This document shows positions 15,475-24,840 of a DNA stretch of 64,000 nt, in pieces. The notes under the pieces were generated by a model. It made no database searches. It was given only the letters and a program-made list of their open reading frames with translations, and was not told where the DNA came from. Every line of letters starts with the position of its first letter. Positions within the stretch are counted from its first letter, which is position 1. The stretch covers positions 1 through 64,000 of the forward strand of contig JAFTMS010000011.1 in assembly GCA_017452265.1 (NCBI GenBank). Reading direction: 5' to 3'. This stretch comes from Bacteroidales bacterium (GTDB lineage Bacteria; Bacteroidota; Bacteroidia; Bacteroidales; UBA932). The translations under genes and the position numbers were made by a program.

Positions 15475-17988
15475 CTACAAAGATATAAAAATGGTTTCAA
15501 ATAATTCCACATCTCCGAGCACATCCACCTTCACAGCCCCCTCCTTTATCTCCATTTCAAAATAAGGCCCCCGGAGGATGGCCTCGGCTATGAGCGAGCC
15601 GTCGGCAGCAAGCTGGCGGAATACAGCCGGCTTTTCAGCCCGCACATCATGCATCAGAAGGCAGCAGCTCTTCGTTCCTGCAGGAAGGTCATAAGACTGT
15701 CCGCCCTTGCAGTTCACGCTTGTGAAGGGATTGCCGTCCTTGTCGAAAAAGCTTTCCGGCAGAGGATTCACTTCGAACGAACGGATCACCGTCCAGCTCG
15801 TCTTTTCGGATGCAAGCTTCCTCATGCGGACATAACGTGCCTCCACAGGTTCGCCCTTCCAATGTATTTCATACTGACGTACAAGATTATCAGTCAATGG
15901 CTTCCACGTCTTTCCGTCGGCAGAGCACTCCACAACGGCATGGTCGAAACAGTCATTGTCATCAACAGAATTCTTTCCCTGAAGAATCTTCACTTCGCTC
16001 ACAGGCCGCACGCTTCCGAGGTCTACGCCGATCCAGTGGCCTTCCTTCTGAGCGTCTCCGGAATTGAAGAATGTCGTCTCGTCACGGTCGAACATCAGCT
16101 TATACTGCGTCGTCGAGAGAGTCGGATACGTGCCTATGGCCTTTGGTACATTCGGAACTTTGCCGGACATATCCCTGTACAGGGCCACGGCAAGCTCGTC
16201 CATCATGTTTTCATAGAACGGCTGGAGCTTCAGGGTGCCGGACTTGTGCGCGTTGTATGCTGCCTTCTCTTCGTCCGACATCAGATTGTCCACATATGCC
16301 TGCCAGAACCCGGCATAATCCCCTGCCTGATAAAGCCTTATGCACTCGAGTGTCCTGCGTCCGCGCTCTCCGAGCTTCCCGAATTCCGTCAGCCACGGCT
16401 TCAGTTCGCTGAGCAGCAGCTTGTTGCTGCAGTATTTCATTGCCTCCGGCACAACCTCGATCCTGCGGAATTCCGCCATCAGGGCATCATACTTTTCGTC
16501 TGTACAGCCATCGAGAGTGAACGTCTCGGTTTCCCATGATTCCGACCTTCTGTAACCTGTTTCCGTGTCGCATGAATGTATTGCAAATGTCCTGTAGGCA
16601 TCCTTCACCTCCGGGGCAAGTTCCTCTATTCCGCGCTCCCAATTGTCTATAGGATTATATGCCTTGACGTTCCATGTGTAGTCCGCTACTCCGTAAAGTG
16701 CCAGCTTGGAAGCCTCACCGTGCTCCATCGGATTGCTCACCAGACCGCAGAGGTCTTCGCTTGTCACTTCTCCGCTAAGGCCGTACACAGGGCCCTGCAT
16801 GAGGATATGACGGGCATAATCCGTCACAGGATAGTTCCACCAGTAGAATCCGGGGCGCTTGATACGCGAATTAACCCACTCCATCGTCTCCTTGGTCAGG
16901 TCGCTGCACACGACATCACCTGTCCAGAATATGTCCACGGATTTGTCCATCGTATCGCCGAAGATGCTCAGAGAGCCCTGCGGAGTCGGATTCGCCCAAA
17001 GCTTTGAATAATCCGTCGGACAGAAAATGAGCGGCTTCACGCCTTTCTTCTTCTTTATGAAGTCCTTGTTGAGACGGTTTATCAGCTCCACCTGCTTGTG
17101 AGGATTGGTTCCTTCTCCGGATATGTCATCGAAGAAGAGGGCGAAAGAGCGGACGCCGAGCGAATGCATGAGTATGAACTTGCCCAGAAGCAGCTTGTAG
17201 TCCTTCTCGTTCCACTGAATGTCCTTGCCCGGATGTATTGCCCAGACGAAATCCATCCTGTTCTTCTTGCATGCAGCCACAAGTTCCCGGATCTGACGGG
17301 CCTGCTGCTCAGGATAAGGAAAGCGCCATGACGGAGTGCTGTGATACGGATCATCCTTAGGACCATATATGTAGCAGTTCATCTTGTTCCTGCCGTAAAA
17401 ATCTATCAGAGAAATCCTTACCTCATGTGACCACGGTTCGCCATAGAAGCCTTCCACCACTCCCCTATAGCCGAGGTCCGGCCAGTCGCTGATAATGAGC
17501 TGCGGCAGCTTTCCTCCCTCAGAAATCGGGCTTTCCACAATCTGACGCAAGGTCTGAATGCCGTAGAATGCAGCCTGCTCGTCCTTTGCATATATCGAGA
17601 TTCCGTTTGAAGCGATTTCAAGCACATACGCCCCTGCCGCATCTCTGACACCGTTCCTCATCGCCTTCTTTCCATAGTCTATGGTCAGCGTCACTGCTCC
17701 GGAACCAGTTCCGATGAAGTCCAGATCCGCAGCGAATTTTCCCTTTATATCATTCAGAATCACGCCCTTTGATATATCAAGCGAAGCCCCGCTCTTGAGA
17801 GTGAGTTTCTGAGGTGTCGGATTGATTATGAGTCCTCCATGGTCCACCTTTTCGCCAGGCACAGGCAGAATATACTGCGACTCAGAACGTTGCGAAGAAA
17901 GATCAAATTCCTCATCCTGAGCCATTGCCAGCGACACGGCGGACAATCCCGCCGCAATAGTAATTAATGTCTTCGTGAAATTAATCAT
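15475..17988 (-). CDS. Secreted GH84 beta-N-acetylglucosaminidase
   Basis: An 837-residue exo-beta-N-acetylglucosaminidase of family GH84, close to BtGH84 of Bacteroides thetaiotaomicron, which removes terminal GlcNAc from glycans or O-GlcNAc proteins. Signal peptide at 1-23 (ending AMAQ). GH20b-like N-terminal domain to about 170. Catalytic barrel from GYRGVVEGFYGEPWSHE, with the substrate-assisted Asp pair at residues 287-288 (FALFFDDISGEGTNP) and WWNYPVTDYARH. The helical domain runs to about 600, then an F5/8 type C-like beta-sandwich (about 640-760, WIGVDLGSVRPVSEVKI). It is about 100 residues longer than BtGH84. Probably periplasmic or outer-membrane. Confidence 0.95.
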   Translation of the reverse strand: MINFTKTLITIAAGLSAVSLAMAQDEEFDLSSQRSESQYILPVPGEKVDHGGLIINPTPQKLTLKSGASLDISKGVILNDIKGKFAADLDFIGTGSGAVTLTIDYGKKAMRNGVRDAAGAYVLEIASNGISIYAKDEQAAFYGIQTLRQIVESPISEGGKLPQLIISDWPDLGYRGVVEGFYGEPWSHEVRISLIDFYGRNKMNCYIYGPKDDPYHSTPSWRFPYPEQQARQIRELVAACKKNRMDFVWAIHPGKDIQWNEKDYKLLLGKFILMHSLGVRSFALFFDDISGEGTNPHKQVELINRLNKDFIKKKKGVKPLIFCPTDYSKLWANPTPQGSLSIFGDTMDKSVDIFWTGDVVCSDLTKETMEWVNSRIKRPGFYWWNYPVTDYARHILMQGPVYGLSGEVTSEDLCGLVSNPMEHGEASKLALYGVADYTWNVKAYNPIDNWERGIEELAPEVKDAYRTFAIHSCDTETGYRRSESWETETFTLDGCTDEKYDALMAEFRRIEVVPEAMKYCSNKLLLSELKPWLTEFGKLGERGRRTLECIRLYQAGDYAGFWQAYVDNLMSDEEKAAYNAHKSGTLKLQPFYENMMDELAVALYRDMSGKVPNVPKAIGTYPTLSTTQYKLMFDRDETTFFNSGDAQKEGHWIGVDLGSVRPVSEVKILQGKNSVDDNDCFDHAVVECSADGKTWKPLTDNLVRQYEIHWKGEPVEARYVRMRKLASEKTSWTVIRSFEVNPLPESFFDKDGNPFTSVNCKGGQSYDLPAGTKSCCLLMHDVRAEKPAVFRQLAADGSLIAEAILRGPYFEMEIKEGAVKVDVLGDVELFETIFISL
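15478..15485 (-). promoter_or_regulatory. -7 box of trpS
   Basis: TATCTTTG on the minus strand, 24 bp before the trpS ATG and inside the last codons of the GH84 gene. Confidence 0.45.
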
Positions 17989-18146
17989 GTCAAGTCTTTA
18001 TTGTTTTTTCAAAGACCACAAAGATAATCAGAACTTACGTAAAACAGACACAAACAACGTAAAATCTGACATACAGCACTCGCTTCCGTTTATAATTTTA
18101 CGTTGAGCCACAGTAACCGGATGCAGATGATACGGAATAAAAAAAA

Positions 18147-18243
18147 GGGAAAGCTTGATACATCGCACCGCTACGACCTCCTACCCTTGCTGCGGTCAAG
18201 CCCTGGGGGAATTCGGAGGGAGCTGGTCGTGTATGACTTTCCC
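18147..18243 (-). ncRNA. ffs: Signal recognition particle RNA (small bacterial type)
   Basis: On the minus strand the core CCCCCAGG...GCAGCAAGGGTA of SRP helix 8 is present. The RNA folds into one long hairpin: the ends GGGAAAG/CTTTCCC pair, as do ACGACC/GGTCGT and CCTCC/GGAGG. About 97 nt. Eight T follow the 3' end (18146-18139). A full promoter precedes it. The apical loop is CTTGACC instead of the usual C-GGAA-G. SRP RNA with Ffh delivers membrane proteins to FtsY/SecYEG. Confidence 0.85.
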
Positions 18244-18247
18244 GGAT

Positions 18248-18280
18248 GCAAAGGTAGGCATTTTTTTCAGTCCGGCAAAA
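18248..18280 (-). promoter_or_regulatory. Promoter of the SRP RNA gene
   Basis: On the minus strand TTTTG (18280-18276), a 19-nt spacer, then TACCTTTGC (18256-18248), an exact Bacteroidetes promoter. It places the 5' end near 18243, where the terminal stem begins. Confidence 0.85.
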
Positions 18281-18374
18281 AAAAAGACGGTTATATGGTA
18301 TTTTTCGGCAGATATTGCGTCTTTATATGAAAAAAAAAATTACCTTTACCGCGTAACAACTTAACAATCAAGAC

Positions 18375-21278
18375 ATGAAACGTTTACTCGCCCTATTCTG
18401 TCTGCTGACAACGGCAGCCTTATCCATGAGCGCACAGATCGCTATCTCTTACGACATGGTACAGCGCAACATGAACATCAACGTGAAGCTTACCCTCAAG
18501 GACTCAAAGACCTCCGAACCGATAAGCTGGGCATCCGTCTATCTGATTCCGCAGGGAGACACGACCATCACGCATTTCGCCCTCTCCGACGAGAAAGGAG
18601 ATGTGGAACTGGATGAGGTTCCGACAGGAAAATATGAGCTGAATGCGGAAATCATCGGCTACAAGCCGCACAAGAAGGTATATACCTTCAAGAACTGGAG
18701 GGAGGATCTCGGCATAATCAAGATGGAGCAGGACGCGGAGTACCTCGACGCCGCAAGCGTATCGGCAGTCGGCAACCCGATCACAGTAAAGCAGGATACG
18801 ATCGAATTCAACGCCTCGTCATTCAAGGTGGGCGAAAATGCGATGCTGGAGGATCTTCTGAAGAAGATGCCGGGAATGGAAGTGTCCGAGGACGGCACGG
18901 TCACGGTGAACGGCGAGACGGTGGACAAGATCACCGTCGGCGGCAAGACCTTCTTCTTCAATGAGCCCGGTGCGGCGTTGAAGAATCTGCCGGCAAAGCT
19001 CGTGGACAAGGTGAAGGTCATCGACAAGGACAGCGAGGAAGCGGAGTTCAGCGGAATCGCCACCAAGGAGGACAAGGAGAAGGTGATGGACATAGAGCTT
19101 AAGGAGGAATACACGAAAGGCTGGTTCGGAAACGCGAAGCTCGGCGGAGGCTCGACCCTGCCTGGAAAGGACGCGGATGAACTCACGGACGACCTCAAGG
19201 CCCTGTACAACGGCAACGCGATGGCGACCGGATACACAGAAAAGGACCAGTTCGTGTTCATCGGGAACGCCTACAACGCCACAGAACCCGGGGCGGAAGT
19301 CATATATTACTATAGCGGCTTCGAAGACGACCAGGACGCCTTCACCAGCATTGGCGGTCTAATCTCAAGCGCACAGGCAGGCATAAACTACAACACGGAA
19401 CGCATACCGGAGAGCGAGACATCGGCTTCTGTCACATACAAGCATACGGAAAAGGATGCGAAGACACGTTCCTCCCGGACTTCATTCCAGGCAGAAGGCC
19501 CGGACCTTCAGACGGACGGCACATACGACGGAAAGGGAGCGGACAATACCGTGAGCATTTCGCTCCAGCTCGAAGACAAGGAGAAGAAGGACAGGAAGTT
19601 CAGTTATTATCTCGTGCCTCAGGCATCATTCAGTTCCAACCATGTGACGACAACCCGCTTATCAAGCACATACGGCCCTGAGGGAAAGCTTAACAGTTCG
19701 TCATCTTCAGCGGCAATCTCGTCAGAGAAGTTCAGCACATCCGGCTACGGAGGCTTCGGATACAAGGACTTCGGCAAGAAACGCAGAAGCATATCGCTGT
19801 TCGCCCGCTACGGCTACAGCAGCACGGATGCCGGCAAGAAGGAGATTTCGGAAGTGGTCTCTGCAGGGAGCGCAGTGGTGAAGGACCTGTTCTACGACAC
19901 AGACAACCGCAGCACAAACGCCTCCGGAACCATATCTTACGTCGAGCCGTTCGGTGAAAGATGGGCGGTGCAGACACGCTTCAGCGGGACATATTCCGGA
20001 ACAGACAACAGGAAGGACGCATACAACACGGACGGAAGCGAAAACGCATACTACTCGTCGCTTTCTGACAGCAGATATCTCGAAGGTCAGGGAAGGCTGC
20101 TCCTGCAGTGGGACAACGACACCACAAGCGTGCAGGCAGGAGTGCAGGTGAACACGACGCAGAACGTCATCAAGGCAAAGTCCCTCGGAGCGGAGACGCA
20201 GACCGGAAAGGGCGAATGGCTCACGAACTGGTCTCCTTTCGTCAATTACTCCTTCGAGAAGGAAGGACACGACCTATGGGCGGGATATCATGGTCGTTCG
20301 TCACAGGTCTCGGGAAGCAGAATCACCCCTACGATAGACATCTCCAACCCTGTTCAGATACAGGCAGGCAACATCTACCTCAAGCCGAGCTTCTCACATG
20401 ACATAAACCTGTCGTACAGGATGAACAACCGCGAGACTTTCTCGTTTCTCAGCCTGTACATATATGGAGGGATAACGACAAGAAGCGTCGTCGATGCAAG
20501 CTGGTTCGATCCGGATGGTATCCGCTATGCAGTGCCCGTCAACTCCCTCAAGCCTCAGAGCTACGGCTCCCTTTATGCCTCTTTCAACCAGCCTTTGGGC
20601 AAGGAGCGCCGTTTCACCCTCGCACTGAACGGCAGCGCGACATATACGTCAAGCACCGGATATCAGGCGGTATCAAGCCTCAAAGGTCTTGACATACAAC
20701 ATTTTGACTATAACGACTTCATGAAGGAGTTCTGGGGTGACGCGTCAGGCGACAGGTTCTACAGCGGAGAGAGCGGTTTTGGAGAAAGCCGTACGAACAC
20801 CTTCAGCTGGTGGGCACAGACATCTCTGAAATTCAGCGTCGAGAAGCTTGATGCCACCGTCAGAGCATATTTCAGCAACAACCGTTCACGCTATTCGCTC
20901 GACCCGACCGCAGACATGAACACATGGAGGAACAATTTCAGCTGCAACCTGCTGTACACTCCGGGAAAGGAATGGGAAGTGAAGAGCGACCTCTCATACA
21001 TATATTACCGGGGATATACGGCAGGATACGGCCGTCCGGAATGGAAATGGGACATGAGCGTGAGCAAGAGCATAAAGTCGGTGACACTCTCCCTCAAGGC
21101 CGCCGACATACTGAACCAGACCAGGAACCTCCGCCGTACGACGTCATCGGAGTATTCGGAAGACATCTACAGCAACGTAATGGGCAGGTTCTTCCTCTTC
21201 AGCGTGTCGTTCAGCTTCGGAAAGATGAACTCGAAGAAGAACAGCAATGTCGAAAACGCGATGTGGAACATGATGTAG
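18375..21278 (+). CDS. TonB-dependent receptor-like outer-membrane beta-barrel protein
   Basis: 967 residues. Signal peptide ends near SMSAQ (20). Residues about 35-115 form a carboxypeptidase-regulatory-like domain (VKLTLKDSKTSEPISWASVYL). A plug-like domain follows (about 120-245, NPITVKQDTIEFNASSF...LEDLLKKMPGMEV). The remainder is a long outer-membrane barrel of the OMP_b-brl_3 type, ending FSVSFSFGKMNS plus a short Asn-rich tail. No SusD-like partner is adjacent, so a polysaccharide locus is not indicated. Substrate unknown. Confidence 0.9.
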   Translation: MKRLLALFCLLTTAALSMSAQIAISYDMVQRNMNINVKLTLKDSKTSEPISWASVYLIPQGDTTITHFALSDEKGDVELDEVPTGKYELNAEIIGYKPHKKVYTFKNWREDLGIIKMEQDAEYLDAASVSAVGNPITVKQDTIEFNASSFKVGENAMLEDLLKKMPGMEVSEDGTVTVNGETVDKITVGGKTFFFNEPGAALKNLPAKLVDKVKVIDKDSEEAEFSGIATKEDKEKVMDIELKEEYTKGWFGNAKLGGGSTLPGKDADELTDDLKALYNGNAMATGYTEKDQFVFIGNAYNATEPGAEVIYYYSGFEDDQDAFTSIGGLISSAQAGINYNTERIPESETSASVTYKHTEKDAKTRSSRTSFQAEGPDLQTDGTYDGKGADNTVSISLQLEDKEKKDRKFSYYLVPQASFSSNHVTTTRLSSTYGPEGKLNSSSSSAAISSEKFSTSGYGGFGYKDFGKKRRSISLFARYGYSSTDAGKKEISEVVSAGSAVVKDLFYDTDNRSTNASGTISYVEPFGERWAVQTRFSGTYSGTDNRKDAYNTDGSENAYYSSLSDSRYLEGQGRLLLQWDNDTTSVQAGVQVNTTQNVIKAKSLGAETQTGKGEWLTNWSPFVNYSFEKEGHDLWAGYHGRSSQVSGSRITPTIDISNPVQIQAGNIYLKPSFSHDINLSYRMNNRETFSFLSLYIYGGITTRSVVDASWFDPDGIRYAVPVNSLKPQSYGSLYASFNQPLGKERRFTLALNGSATYTSSTGYQAVSSLKGLDIQHFDYNDFMKEFWGDASGDRFYSGESGFGESRTNTFSWWAQTSLKFSVEKLDATVRAYFSNNRSRYSLDPTADMNTWRNNFSCNLLYTPGKEWEVKSDLSYIYYRGYTAGYGRPEWKWDMSVSKSIKSVTLSLKAADILNQTRNLRRTTSSEYSEDIYSNVMGRFFLFSVSFSFGKMNSKKNSNVENAMWNMM

Positions 21279-21290
21279 TCCACGAACCGG

Positions 21291-21322
21291 TTTGATTTGA
21301 TACGGATTTTGTTTAGCTTTGC
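21291..21322 (+). promoter_or_regulatory. Full-consensus promoter for the gene at 21349
   Basis: TTTG (21291-21294), 19-nt spacer, TAGCTTTGC (21314-21322). Transcription start near 21328 excludes the upstream ATG at 21319 and supports the ATG at 21349. Confidence 0.8.
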
Positions 21323-21348
21323 AGGCTGAAACAAGAAACGAAGAGAGT

Positions 21349-22026
21349 ATGAAAAGAAGCGTATCGACAATCATCTTGATGCTGTGCATCGCATTCGCGT
21401 CAGCAGCTCAGGACAGACTCTATTTCATCGACCAGACTATGGTTTCGGCCTATGTCGAGGAAGTGTCGGAAGATCAGATAATCTACCGCACAGGCGCCCC
21501 TCAACACGGGCAGCGGTATTCGGTATCGGTTTATGACGTGTACAAGATAGTCTATCAGGACGGACATGTGCAGATGCTCGGTTACGGACAGTACGAGGAG
21601 CTCATCACCCAGATGGGAGGAATCCCCAACATGATGCGTTTCGATTCCGGCAGGCTCTACATCGGCTTCCGAAGCGGCATAGGAGCGCAGCATGCGGACT
21701 ATCTGGCATTCAATCTCTACGGAGACAGATACACCAAGGCAAGGAAGCAGAGGAATACCGGCAACATCCTGTGCTATATCGGAGGCATCCTTCTGGTGGA
21801 AGGAGCTCTTTCCGCCGTCGCTGACGCTCCTGTCGGATTCACAATCGGTGGCCTCGTGCTTGGAGCCGGCGGTCTCGGAGCGGGAATACCTCTCCTCTGC
21901 AAAGGAAACAAAGGCCTGAACGCCATTGCGGACGACTACAACGAACGCGTGATGGGAAGTTCACATAAAGCCAGCCTCACACTCGGCCCATGCAGGAATG
22001 GGGTAGGACTTGCACTTAACTTCTGA
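21349..22026 (+). CDS. Unrecognised envelope protein with two membrane segments
   Basis: 225 residues. Signal peptide ends near ASAAQ. Then a beta-rich part (YFIDQTMVSAYVEEVSEDQIIYRTG, YDVYKIVYQDG) and two Gly/Ala-rich membrane segments at about 135-180 (NILCYIGGILLVEGALSAV and GFTIGGLVLGAGGLGAGIPLL). I do not recognise a named family. Its own consensus promoter lies directly upstream. A CotH lipoprotein gene starts 13 bp after its stop, probably in the same transcript. Confidence 0.75.
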   Translation: MKRSVSTIILMLCIAFASAAQDRLYFIDQTMVSAYVEEVSEDQIIYRTGAPQHGQRYSVSVYDVYKIVYQDGHVQMLGYGQYEELITQMGGIPNMMRFDSGRLYIGFRSGIGAQHADYLAFNLYGDRYTKARKQRNTGNILCYIGGILLVEGALSAVADAPVGFTIGGLVLGAGGLGAGIPLLCKGNKGLNAIADDYNERVMGSSHKASLTLGPCRNGVGLALNF

Positions 22027-22039
22027 TATTCCGACATAT

Positions 22040-23530
22040 ATGAAATATTTTTTACTGACAGCATCATGTATCCTGGCATTGTCCGTGACAGCATGTGACG
22101 AACCTGCATATGAGACAGGAAGCAATGGAGTGCAGGAGCAGCCGGAGCAAGTAGGCACAGAGGACAAGACGGACAAGGAACCGCAGACAGGCATTGTCCC
22201 CTTCACCACCGCAGACGTCTCAGACGAAGGAGCGGCATACATATGGGACGACAGCGTGATTCCGGAAATCAGGATTGACGTCACCGAAGACGAATGGAAC
22301 AGTTTCCTCAAGCGCTACGACGAATACAGCAGCAACGCGGACTATTTCCATTGCGACATCACCTATACAAAAGGAGGTGAAGTCACTACCATCGAGGATG
22401 CTGGATTCAGGATGCGTGGAAACACATCACGCCGCAGGCCTGAAGGCAGCGGAGGACAGGAGCATGTCACCGACGGCGCGGACTGGCATCATTGTCATTT
22501 CGGGATACATTTCCGCAAGTTCCACAAGGACGACGCACACACGCTCAAGGGCATCAGGAAGCTGAACCTCAAATGGTTCAAGGACGATCCTTGTTATGTG
22601 CGCGAACTCTACTGCTATGACCTTTTCCGCAGATACGGCATCTGGACTGCTGTCTTTGATTCATACTGCCGCCTTTCCATCCATGTGGAAGGTGATTCCA
22701 GACCGGCGTATTTCGGTGTATATGAAATGATTGAAGCCATAGACGAGGAATATGTAGAAAGGCGCGAAGCACAGTTCGAGAATGACAAAGGCTTCCTTTG
22801 GAAATGCTGTTACGGAACAGGAGGGCCGGCGGATCTCGACGGAACTGACGGTTCATGGGACGTGGACACAAACAACGGCGTGAACTACACTTACGAGTTC
22901 AAGGGTGACGAAGAGGATTACGCTGCCGCGAAGGCCCAGTTCGAGGACTTCTTGCTCAAGCTCACCGGCAAGGGAGAGGAAAGCTTCTACAGCTGGATCA
23001 ATGAGGTGTGCGATGTCAGGTTCCTCTTGAAGACATATGCCGTAAACGTTGCCGTCGGCATGTGGGACGACCATTGGAACAACGGAAACAACTTCTACAT
23101 ATACTTCAACTCCACGGACAAGTACGACTATAAGTTCTACTTCATACCGTACGACTACGACAACACCCTCGGCACAAGCCTCAACTGCGGAGTGCAGAGC
23201 GATTCGGGACGTCACGACCCGTACAACTGGGGTAACACCGGCCTGCTCATGAAGCGGCTGATGAAGTTTGAAGAATTCAGGAACATGTACCGCGATGCGC
23301 TCAAGGAACTTGTCGATCCGGCAAACGGGCTCTTCGACATTGAGTCCAGTGTCTCACGCATAGAGGCCTGGCAGTCGGCCATAAGCCCTTATGTGAGCAA
23401 CGATACAGGAGAAGACATGAGAATATACGACCAGCCGGCAAGCTGGGGAAACCACAGCGAATACCGTCTCATGGACAAAGGCGCCGACAATTTCTTCCGC
23501 GTGAAGAGCGATGTCATCAATGCTCTTTAA
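22040..23530 (+). CDS. CotH kinase family lipoprotein
   Basis: 496 residues. The ATG at 22040 gives a lipoprotein signal ending SVTAC (Cys19); the longer frame from 22010 overlaps the previous gene and hides this signal. The CotH kinase-like domain covers about 75-420: IRIDVTEDEWNSFL, GFRMRGNTSRRR, KLNLKWFKDDPCYVRELYCYDLFR, YFGVYEMIEAIDEEY, and the metal-binding FYFIPYDYDNTLGTS. CotH proteins are atypical protein kinases known from spore coats; those of Bacteroidota are secreted and their substrates unknown. Confidence 0.9.
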   Translation: MKYFLLTASCILALSVTACDEPAYETGSNGVQEQPEQVGTEDKTDKEPQTGIVPFTTADVSDEGAAYIWDDSVIPEIRIDVTEDEWNSFLKRYDEYSSNADYFHCDITYTKGGEVTTIEDAGFRMRGNTSRRRPEGSGGQEHVTDGADWHHCHFGIHFRKFHKDDAHTLKGIRKLNLKWFKDDPCYVRELYCYDLFRRYGIWTAVFDSYCRLSIHVEGDSRPAYFGVYEMIEAIDEEYVERREAQFENDKGFLWKCCYGTGGPADLDGTDGSWDVDTNNGVNYTYEFKGDEEDYAAAKAQFEDFLLKLTGKGEESFYSWINEVCDVRFLLKTYAVNVAVGMWDDHWNNGNNFYIYFNSTDKYDYKFYFIPYDYDNTLGTSLNCGVQSDSGRHDPYNWGNTGLLMKRLMKFEEFRNMYRDALKELVDPANGLFDIESSVSRIEAWQSAISPYVSNDTGEDMRIYDQPASWGNHSEYRLMDKGADNFFRVKSDVINAL

Positions 23531-23538
23531 GAGCGGGA

Positions 23539-24840
23539 TTATTCTTCAGTATAGAACCTTATCATGCGGGCGATGGCTCTCCGGCAGACCGGACAGAAAC
23601 CATCGGCCGCATTTGTCTTCATACGGCAGTCCGGGTACGGTCGGTATACGCCTTTCGACTGATAACCTGCACCTTCATACACCCCGATGAACGATTCCGG
23701 ACTTTCCATGCTCTCCCAGACGTTTTCTTCGACAGGCTGAGTAGGGATAGAAACGACCTTAGGCAGCATGTCGTTCCATTTCGATTCGAAATCATAAAGA
23801 GTCGTGATGTTCTGCTCCCAAGGCTCGCAGTCCGGATAATAATACTCGACGAACTGATCGTCATAATAATATTCATCCGCAAGGCCTGCAAAGCTGTGGC
23901 CGAATTCATGGACGACGACAGGACGGAAAGCGCTGTGATGAGCGGTCGTAAGTGTATATGAATTAAATATGCCGCCACCGCCGTATGTTTCTGTATTCGC
24001 GAGTATCACGATATGCTCGTAAGAAATTCCGGAGAGCTGGTCATGCATCTGCCTCAGACGAAGTGTCGTAAGATAGCGGTCCATATAGAACGTATTGAAA
24101 TGTGAGCCCAAGGCGGTACGTTTCCACTCCCCATCTCCAGGAACGCTCACACCGCTGTCCTCGGACTCAAGCGCCACGGCAACGAAATTGAACCTGTCCT
24201 TGTACTGTGCAAAAGGTTCATGAGCAAGAATGGCATCCATCGCTGCCAGAGCATCCTCATAGAAGAGGCCGGCCTCATCTGAAGAATAACCTTCCGCAAC
24301 TATGGCCACATCGATACAGTCGGACATGGAACCGTTTCTGAGCAGGTATCTATGAGGTGCAGGCTGTTTATCTTGCTTTCTTATCAATATGTCCGAAGGA
24401 TCTACGGAATGGCTGAACGATGCAGACACTCCGCCCCTGAAGTCATACAGTTCCACATCGATGACAGCCGGAGACGAAGGCATCGGAAACAGGAACACAT
24501 TCTCGAAGGATCTGCGCACGCGTGTCGCCTCCTCCGTCGTCTGCCATTCCTGGAAAAGCGTCGAGAAGGACTGACGGTAAAGCACCTTTCCTGAAGCCGC
24601 ATCCTTCATGCAGACCTGTCCGTTTCCTCTTACTGCCACCTCGTCCATATTCACATGACGTCCTGCCCATCCTTCAGAGCACGACATCTCGTCAAGAGCG
24701 ATCTCCTGCGTCCTGTCCGTTCCGGAAAATATATAGTCCACCCTCAATGTCCGTTCCTGAGCATCCGCCGCTGCACATCCAAGCACAACAGCAAGCAAAA
24801 CAATCAAATATCTCTGCATATTCATGGCTTTATGATTCAT
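23539..24840 (-). CDS. Secreted M64 family metallopeptidase
   Basis: 433 residues, signal peptide ending AADAQ. An N-terminal beta domain (about 30-160) precedes a peptidase M64 (IgA-peptidase-like) domain with the zinc motif HEFGH at residues 311-315 and the downstream ADEYYYDD. Substrate unknown; some M64 enzymes cleave IgA. The ATG at 24840 overlaps the stop of the upstream FAD gene by 4 bp (ATGA); in-frame ATGs at 24825 and 24819 are alternatives. Confidence 0.9.
   Translation of the reverse strand: MNHKAMNMQRYLIVLLAVVLGCAAADAQERTLRVDYIFSGTDRTQEIALDEMSCSEGWAGRHVNMDEVAVRGNGQVCMKDAASGKVLYRQSFSTLFQEWQTTEEATRVRRSFENVFLFPMPSSPAVIDVELYDFRGGVSASFSHSVDPSDILIRKQDKQPAPHRYLLRNGSMSDCIDVAIVAEGYSSDEAGLFYEDALAAMDAILAHEPFAQYKDRFNFVAVALESEDSGVSVPGDGEWKRTALGSHFNTFYMDRYLTTLRLRQMHDQLSGISYEHIVILANTETYGGGGIFNSYTLTTAHHSAFRPVVVHEFGHSFAGLADEYYYDDQFVEYYYPDCEPWEQNITTLYDFESKWNDMLPKVVSIPTQPVEENVWESMESPESFIGVYEGAGYQSKGVYRPYPDCRMKTNAADGFCPVCRRAIARMIRFYTEE

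Noticed and set aside
18103-18330. Short plus-strand frames at the SRP RNA locus
   Set aside because: They run across the SRP RNA gene and its promoter and resemble no protein.
18375-21278. SusC-like polysaccharide receptor with the nearby GH84 as a utilisation locus
   Set aside because: No SusD partner, the GH84 gene is divergent and separated by the SRP RNA gene, and the barrel type differs from SusC.
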